Source: Nitrososphaeria archaeon
GTDB lineage: Archaea > Thermoproteota > Nitrososphaeria > Nitrososphaerales > JANXEG01
Length of the DNA stretch: 64,000 bases
Direction of reading: 5' to 3'
Assembly (NCBI GenBank): GCA_029775915.1
Contig: JARVKA010000003.1
Location: forward strand, 140,997 to 204,996
Shown: in pieces, positions 58,395 to 64,000 of the stretch
Position numbering within the stretch: the first letter of the stretch is position 1
Layout of the letters: every line of letters begins with the position of its first letter
Made by a program: the position numbers and the translations under genes
The notes under the pieces: model-generated
The model's database searches: none
What the model was told of the DNA's origin: nothing
What the model saw: the letters and a program-made list of their open reading frames with translations, nothing else

Positions 58395-59790
58395 TAGATT
58401 GCACCCTCCTTTTAATTATTAACTTTTTAGCATGAATTTTTACACCCTCAAGAACGAACTCAAAACCTCCAGTTACAGAAGGTATTTGTAATACCGCTTC
58501 ACTTACTTCTTTAGGTAACTCTTTTACCTCCTCTTTACGTTTAACTTCTATTACAGGGGGTGCTGCTACTGCTTTCCACCTTTGAACTACTGGATGCCCT
58601 TTCTTTTCTAAAAAGGCTTTTAACTCTTCCACATTCTTTACATCTTGATCAGTTGCAATTTTATCAACGAGATCCTTTGGAATAAAATCTTTAACCCTCT
58701 CCTTTAAGCTACTTGGAAGCCAAACTATACGATTCCAACCACCATCCTTTTGAAGGAACTTTGGAGAACGCATATACTCTATAGATAAACCATGAAAGCC
58801 ATCTACTTGCCTACCACCTGCGGTTGAATCAGCGATGGTTGAGAAAGGTAAGCCATTAACCGCTACACCCTTAAAGCCTCTATCGATTATTCCTAAACCA
58901 TCTACTTCAGGAATGTAAAAAGCTGCTGCCTCAAAGCATCCACAAGATGTGTGAGGATTACCAAATGCAGTGTATAATTGAACCCTTTTAATCGCTCCTA
59001 ATGATTTTTTCTGCACCGTTTCATTCACACCAGAATATTCGCCAGCGATTGGGTCTAAACACTCGCCCTTCTCAATACGGTAAATCGAGCCTTTTGGATC
59101 CACTCTTGATGCTGCTCTTCCATCAAACCAACTGATTGAGCCACAATTTGAATATCTTTGTGGTGTTATTATACAAACGTGTGTTGGTGCAAAAGATTGG
59201 CAAAGAAGGCAACCATAAAAGCAATCAACTTCCTCATCCTTTAACCCTCTCGCTTTTGCATCACGCGCATTATAAGTTTCTAAGGCTATTTTATGCATCT
59301 CCTTAACCTTCTCTGGATCGGTTATGAATGTAATTTGGATTGCTTCTATAATCGGTAACTCACTCTTATATAGCCTCTCCAAAACTTTACCTAAATAAAT
59401 AAATGAATTGAAACCTTTTTGAAATGATTTTTTACTTAAACGACACCATATATCATACCTTTGATTAAGATGCATAAATCCTTCAATATAATTAGAATAT
59501 TCATGTATCCTTCTTTCAATCACACCTTCTAAAGATTCTTCTAATTCCTTTCCAGCAACTTCAATAAATATACCAAATGGATAACTACCTCCTTCTTGCA
59601 AATCCTTCAAATCTGGACCGATGATTTGTATCTTACCATCTTCGACTTGACCGATCTCTCTAACTTTCACTAATTCAAATTTGTATTCAACGTTAGGGCC
59701 GCCTAACTCAACATAAAGATCTTTCTTCCTAATTCTCTCTCCTTCATAAATAACTCCAACATCTACTGGTATATCTGTAAACATCGACAT
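58375..59790 (-). CDS. cdhC: Acetyl-CoA synthase (CODH/ACS beta subunit), short archaeal form
   Basis: 471 aa; CFYGCLLCQSFAPTHVCIITPQRYSNCGSISWFDGRAASRVDPKG; GNPHTSCGCFEAAAFYIPEVDGLGIIDR (A-cluster cysteines). Confidence 0.96.
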   Translation of the reverse strand: MSMFTDIPVDVGVIYEGERIRKKDLYVELGGPNVEYKFELVKVREIGQVEDGKIQIIGPDLKDLQEGGSYPFGIFIEVAGKELEESLEGVIERRIHEYSNYIEGFMHLNQRYDIWCRLSKKSFQKGFNSFIYLGKVLERLYKSELPIIEAIQITFITDPEKVKEMHKIALETYNARDAKARGLKDEEVDCFYGCLLCQSFAPTHVCIITPQRYSNCGSISWFDGRAASRVDPKGSIYRIEKGECLDPIAGEYSGVNETVQKKSLGAIKRVQLYTAFGNPHTSCGCFEAAAFYIPEVDGLGIIDRGFKGVAVNGLPFSTIADSTAGGRQVDGFHGLSIEYMRSPKFLQKDGGWNRIVWLPSSLKERVKDFIPKDLVDKIATDQDVKNVEELKAFLEKKGHPVVQRWKAVAAPPVIEVKRKEEVKELPKEVSEAVLQIPSVTGGFEFVLEGVKIHAKKLIIKRRVQSSEEKGS

Positions 59791-60145
59791 TTCACATCAC
59801 CCTAAAAATTGCTTCATTATTAAGAATTTACTCATTTAACATATTTAACAAACCCCCTAATGAACATAGCCTCTTATTTAGGAGTGTGATCATTTTTACA
59901 GATAGTTTATCACTACATAATTCGTTTGGTGAAGCTTTTAAATGATCGAATTTTTTGAACACCTCTATATCACCAATATTCATATTGCAGTTATTTGCGC
60001 GTAAGTATAAAAAGGTTATCGCATATATAATAATTACCTCTTAATATACTTAAATATAAAAATAAGACAAGGTATAGGTTAATTTTTTACTTTATCACTA
60101 ATTTTTATTAGTAGTGTTTAAATGTGAATAATCCATAAGCATTTT

Positions 60146-60766
60146 ATGATGAGAGTTAAGTTAATTTGGCACACCCCATCGCCAGAGAGGGTTATTGCGG
60201 TAGCTATGAGAAGATGCTACTCAACTTCTACAATAGAGGAAATTGAGAAAGAACTTGATGAGAAAGGTAATGAATACATTCGCTATTTAGTAAGAAAAGC
60301 TTTGGATGATAAAACCTTTAGTGTATTGGAGCATGTTGTATTTACATTTGAGATAGAAGGCATTTCAAGAGTTTGTAGCCATCAATTGGTAAGGCATAGA
60401 CTCGCTTCATATAATCAAGAGAGTCAAAGGTTTACTTTAGCACACAAAGAAGAGATGATTATGCCACCGAGTATTCAAAGTAATCCTGAAGCGAGTAAAA
60501 TCTTTAATGAAGTTATAAAGTTTACTATTGGGAAGATGGAGGAGTTATTACGTATTGGAATTCCTAAAGAGGATGCAAGATTTATCTTACCTCAATGTAT
60601 TGCTACAAAGCTTATAATGACGATGAATGCTAGAAGTTTAATGCATTTTTTATCATTGAGATTATCTACAAAGGCTCAATGGGAGATTAGGGAACTCGCT
60701 AATAAAATTCTTGAAGAAGTTAGGAAGGTTGCACCCACTTTATTTGAGAAAATTGTGGAGTGTTAA
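60146..60766 (+). CDS. thyX: FAD-dependent thymidylate synthase
   Basis: ThyX motif RHRLASYNQESQRF; SVLEHVVFTFEIEGISR. Confidence 0.95.
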   Translation: MMRVKLIWHTPSPERVIAVAMRRCYSTSTIEEIEKELDEKGNEYIRYLVRKALDDKTFSVLEHVVFTFEIEGISRVCSHQLVRHRLASYNQESQRFTLAHKEEMIMPPSIQSNPEASKIFNEVIKFTIGKMEELLRIGIPKEDARFILPQCIATKLIMTMNARSLMHFLSLRLSTKAQWEIRELANKILEEVRKVAPTLFEKIVEC

Positions 60767-60895
60767 TTAAACTGAATATAAAATCAAGTTTTTAATTTAA
60801 TGCTTAATTGAGAAAAATAATTTATTTAAGCTCGAACTCAATATCTTAATAATTATTAGCAAAAAATATAAAGAGGCGTATATTAGATTAGCGTA

Positions 60896-62206
60896 ATGTT
60901 TGAATTCACGCAATTAATTGCATTAGTGATCTTTATAATAACGGTAAGTCTCATAATTTGTGGAAAGATCGATCGTACCGTAATAGCAATAATAGGAGTA
61001 ATTCTTATGGTTATTACAGGTGTTATGGATGAAGTGCGAGCATTTCAATTTGTTGATTGGAATGTTATCGCAATTCTTATAGGGATATGGATAATAGCAG
61101 GATATTTTAGTAAAACGGGTATCCCAGAATATTTAGCGATAAAAACTTTTAAATTATCTAAGAAAGACTTAGCTATTTTCATAACATTATTGGGAATACT
61201 CTCTGGATTCGTTTCCATGTTTGTAGATAATGTAGTAGTTATATTAATGTTCACACCTATGATTTTCCATATTACCAACAAGCTTAAGTTAGATTCGTTT
61301 CCTTGTATTATGTTCGTGGGATTATGTGCAAACTTTATGGGTACTGCATTACTACTTGGAGACTTACCACCACAAATGTTACATTCAGTAACGGGTATTG
61401 AATTCCTAGAGTTTATTTGGTTCCAAAATAAACCAAGTTCATTTATAATTCTCACTATTACATTCATTTTTGTAATCCTCTTCTTTTATATATCGAAATT
61501 TAAGAAGATTTTCTCTTCAATAAAAGTAAATTTCGATTCATTGGAAGATCCTCATATTAAGGATAAGAAGTTTGCAATTATCAATGTATCTTTATTTATA
61601 AGTACAATAATAGCAATGTCATTAAGAGCATTAATAGGTGTGAAGCTCGGTTTTATCGCATTAACTGGCGCGATAATCTCAATTTTAATATTAGAGTCAT
61701 TGAAAGAAAGAAAAGTAATAGAGTGTCCTAGCTTCGATGACATATTATTGTCATTAGATTGGAAAGCAATTTTCTTTTACGCTTCTCTCTTCTCTCTTGT
61801 AGGAGGTTTAGAGTATGTTGGAATCTTGAATATGTTAGCAGAGGCGCTTAAACAATACTTTACATCACCTTTAATCGGCACTACCATACTTTATTGGGTA
61901 ACAACACCAATCGTTGGTATAGTGGAGCATGATGCGTATATTCTCACATTCCTTTACACTATTAAGGATTTAGCAAAGTTTGGTATAGATCCTTGGCCTT
62001 ATTGGTGGGCTTTGGTATGGGCTGGTACATTGGGTAGTAATTTAACTGTAGCTGGTGCTCCTGCGCTTTACGTGGTTGTAAGGATATATGAAAAGAATGC
62101 TGGAAAAAGAGTAGCATTAAAAGACTTCTTTAATTATAGTATTCCATATGTGATTATATCTTCTATAATTTGCTATTTATTATTACTATTAATTTGGGTA
62201 TTTTAA
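60896..62206 (+). CDS. SLC13/ArsB/NhaD (IT superfamily) ion transporter
   Basis: 436 aa, multi-TM; FVSMFVDNVVVILMFTPMIF, GLCANFMGTALLLGDLPPQMLH, WAGTLGSNLTVAGAPALYVVV. Confidence 0.88.
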   Translation: MFEFTQLIALVIFIITVSLIICGKIDRTVIAIIGVILMVITGVMDEVRAFQFVDWNVIAILIGIWIIAGYFSKTGIPEYLAIKTFKLSKKDLAIFITLLGILSGFVSMFVDNVVVILMFTPMIFHITNKLKLDSFPCIMFVGLCANFMGTALLLGDLPPQMLHSVTGIEFLEFIWFQNKPSSFIILTITFIFVILFFYISKFKKIFSSIKVNFDSLEDPHIKDKKFAIINVSLFISTIIAMSLRALIGVKLGFIALTGAIISILILESLKERKVIECPSFDDILLSLDWKAIFFYASLFSLVGGLEYVGILNMLAEALKQYFTSPLIGTTILYWVTTPIVGIVEHDAYILTFLYTIKDLAKFGIDPWPYWWALVWAGTLGSNLTVAGAPALYVVVRIYEKNAGKRVALKDFFNYSIPYVIISSIICYLLLLLIWVF

Positions 62207-62437
62207 TAATGTTAATTAATAATGTTAAGCTTAGATAAACCTTCTTATATTTTAAAAGTACTTCAAATTCAATAAAGATGATGAGAAGGGTTTGGATGAG
62301 AAATCATTCGTGATATTTTAAAATTTTACGACAATAAAATTTTAAATACTAAATTTAAATTTAAAGTCTTTTTAAAAAGTAAATAGGATTACGCTAATTT
62401 TATAAGTGAGTTATTTCTTACACGTAATAGAAACTTT

Positions 62438-63553
62438 ATGAAAGTTGGGATAATAGGTTTAGGTCAAGCTGGTGGTAGAATTGCAGATTTATTAGCCTTT
62501 TATAATACTTCAAAGGAGTTTGAAGGTTTTACTACTTTTACAATAGTTTTTAATACTTCAAAAGCTGATTTATCTCAACTCACTCACATTTCTGATAAGG
62601 ATAGGCATTTAATTGGTGAAAGGTTAACGAAGGGAGAAGGTGTAGGTTTGAATGCTGAATTGGCAGAGAGGATCGCTAAAGAAAATGAGCGTGTAATATT
62701 CCAAGCTTTAGAGGAAAAAGGAGGGATGAAGCTCGATGCAATTATAGTAATTGCAGGTTTGGGTGGTGGTACTGGTTCAGGCTTTCTCCCAGTTTTTTTA
62801 AAGGTTTTAAAGATGATATATCATGAACCTATTTACGCATTAGGGATATTGCCAAGTGATGATGAAGGTGGCTTAATGGCTTACAATACGATTAGATGTC
62901 TCAAAAATATCTATGATCATGCTGATAGCATCATTCTTTTTGATAATAATTTATGGAAGAGGCCAGAATTATCTATACAAGAGTCTTACAAGTATATGAA
63001 TGAAGAGTTGGTAAAACCTATCTTATACATTATGAATGCTGGAGTAGTTAGTGCTAAAAGGAGTTTTGGAACTAAGCCTATCGATGCATTGGATGTTATT
63101 AACACATTACATGGCTTTACAGCATTAGGGCATGCAGAAATACCTCTTCCAAAAGGTATTTCAATCTTTAAAAAACGAGAGGAGATAGATGCGGCTACAA
63201 GATGCTATAGCGTGGTGAGAAACTCAACTACTGGAAAATTGACTGTGGAATGCGAATTACCCGATGTGAGAAGAGCACTTTTTATAGTGACTGGGCCACA
63301 AAAAGAAGTCTCTGCAGAAGGTTTGGATAAAGCGAGGGCATGGTTAGAGAGTGTGACATTGAATGCAGAAGTACGTGGAGGGGATTGCTTAATTCAAGGT
63401 AGCGATAAAATAACTGGGACGGTAGCTTTATCAGGCATGTATAATATTCCACGTATCAAGCCTTTATTAAAGAAGGCTGCATTATTAATTAAGAAGAGGG
63501 AGGAGAAACCAAAGGCTGAAGAAATCTTTCGCATAGAAGAGGGTGAAGAATAA
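62438..63553 (+). CDS. Tubulin/FtsZ superfamily protein, CetZ-like
   Basis: VGIIGLGQAGGRIAD, tubulin signature GLGGGTGSGFLPVFLKVL, T7-like KPIDALDVINTLHGFTALGHAEI. Confidence 0.85.
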   Translation: MKVGIIGLGQAGGRIADLLAFYNTSKEFEGFTTFTIVFNTSKADLSQLTHISDKDRHLIGERLTKGEGVGLNAELAERIAKENERVIFQALEEKGGMKLDAIIVIAGLGGGTGSGFLPVFLKVLKMIYHEPIYALGILPSDDEGGLMAYNTIRCLKNIYDHADSIILFDNNLWKRPELSIQESYKYMNEELVKPILYIMNAGVVSAKRSFGTKPIDALDVINTLHGFTALGHAEIPLPKGISIFKKREEIDAATRCYSVVRNSTTGKLTVECELPDVRRALFIVTGPQKEVSAEGLDKARAWLESVTLNAEVRGGDCLIQGSDKITGTVALSGMYNIPRIKPLLKKAALLIKKREEKPKAEEIFRIEEGEE

Positions 63554-63576
63554 ATTAGTGAATAGAGATTATTAAC

Positions 63577-64000
63577 TTATTCTCCAACTACTTCATCTTC
63601 ATCAAGTATTAACCTCATAGTATCGGCATCTGCTGGCATATATTGTAAAAAATCTTCAGCTGCTCTTCTCGGCTCTCTACTCCTTATAATATACCTACCA
63701 ACTACTATAATATCAGCACCATTAGCTAAAGCCTCCTTTGAACTCTCTGGAGTAATTCCTCCAGCAACAGCTACAAATCTTACAATCTTTTTAATCTCTG
63801 ATATATTGCCCCATTTGGTCTCTAAAGGTTTACCAACTTCTCTAGCTGTAGCTTCCACATCCACACTTCTATGCAAAAGAGCTATATCCGGCTTCACTCT
63901 TAAAGAGTGAAGCTTACTTACAGGATCGTTAACATTCATCATATCGAGAATGGAATAAATACCTTGCTTTTGAGCTTCAAGAATCGATCTCTCTATAGTC
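63577..64000 (-). CDS. 3-hexulose-6-phosphate synthase/OMPDC-family protein, C-terminal part (continues past the window end)
   Basis: ...[45 protein letters not shown]...[29 protein letters not shown]. Confidence 0.8.
   Translation of the reverse strand, partial: TIERSILEAQKQGIYSILDMMNVNDPVSKLHSLRVKPDIALLHRSVDVEATAREVGKPLETKWGNISEIKKIVRFVAVAGGITPESSKEALANGADIIVVGRYIIRSREPRRAAEDFLQYMPADADTMRLILDEDEVVGE

Noticed and set aside
61045-61467. 140-aa minus ORF opposite the SLC13-type transporter
   Set aside because: Antisense shadow of a multi-TM protein; no independent support.
62270-62330. Possible C/D-box sRNA (ATGATGA near 62278)
   Set aside because: No matching D box (CTGA) at a suitable distance and no terminal stem.
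1-64000. CRISPR array, rRNA operon or intact IS element
   Set aside because: No regularly spaced repeats, rRNA-like sequence or intact transposase ORF was noticed; only decayed fragments suggest past mobile elements.

Overview
AT-rich archaeal chromosomal window. Archaeal markers include Alba, deoxyhypusine synthase, eL38, an RPA-like OB-fold protein, archaeal-type CODH/ACS subunits and a CetZ/FtsZ-like protein. eL38 together with CODH/ACS suggests a TACK/Thermoproteota-type anaerobe; that placement is inference. Gene content is mostly dense and ordinary housekeeping. The clearest blocks are: (i) a Wood-Ljungdahl CODH/ACS locus at 49.1-59.8 kb (cooC-cdhB-cdhA, a divergent RACo-like ASKHA ferredoxin protein, a second cooC, cdhE, cdhD, cdhC); (ii) an operon matching the archaeal mevalonate branch at 15.2-18.1 kb (UbiD-family decarboxylase, aconitase X large and small subunits); (iii) lipB-lipA; (iv) UPF0182 plus a membrane-anchored Hsp20-like protein; (v) a membrane pyrophosphatase; (vi) PiT/DUF47 phosphate uptake; (vii) two toxin-antitoxin modules (RelE-type and HEPN/MNT); and (viii) tRNA-Cys(GCA). 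The first ~3.6 kb and 18.96-20.52 kb look like decayed accessory DNA. The second carries a ~100-bp duplicated lsrF 3' end flanking a retropepsin-like gene. Notable non-coding signals are a near-perfect 26-bp palindrome over the likely guaB start codon and a palindrome cluster after tRNA-Cys. No CRISPR array or rRNA was seen. All product calls come from reading motifs in the translations; no database search was run.
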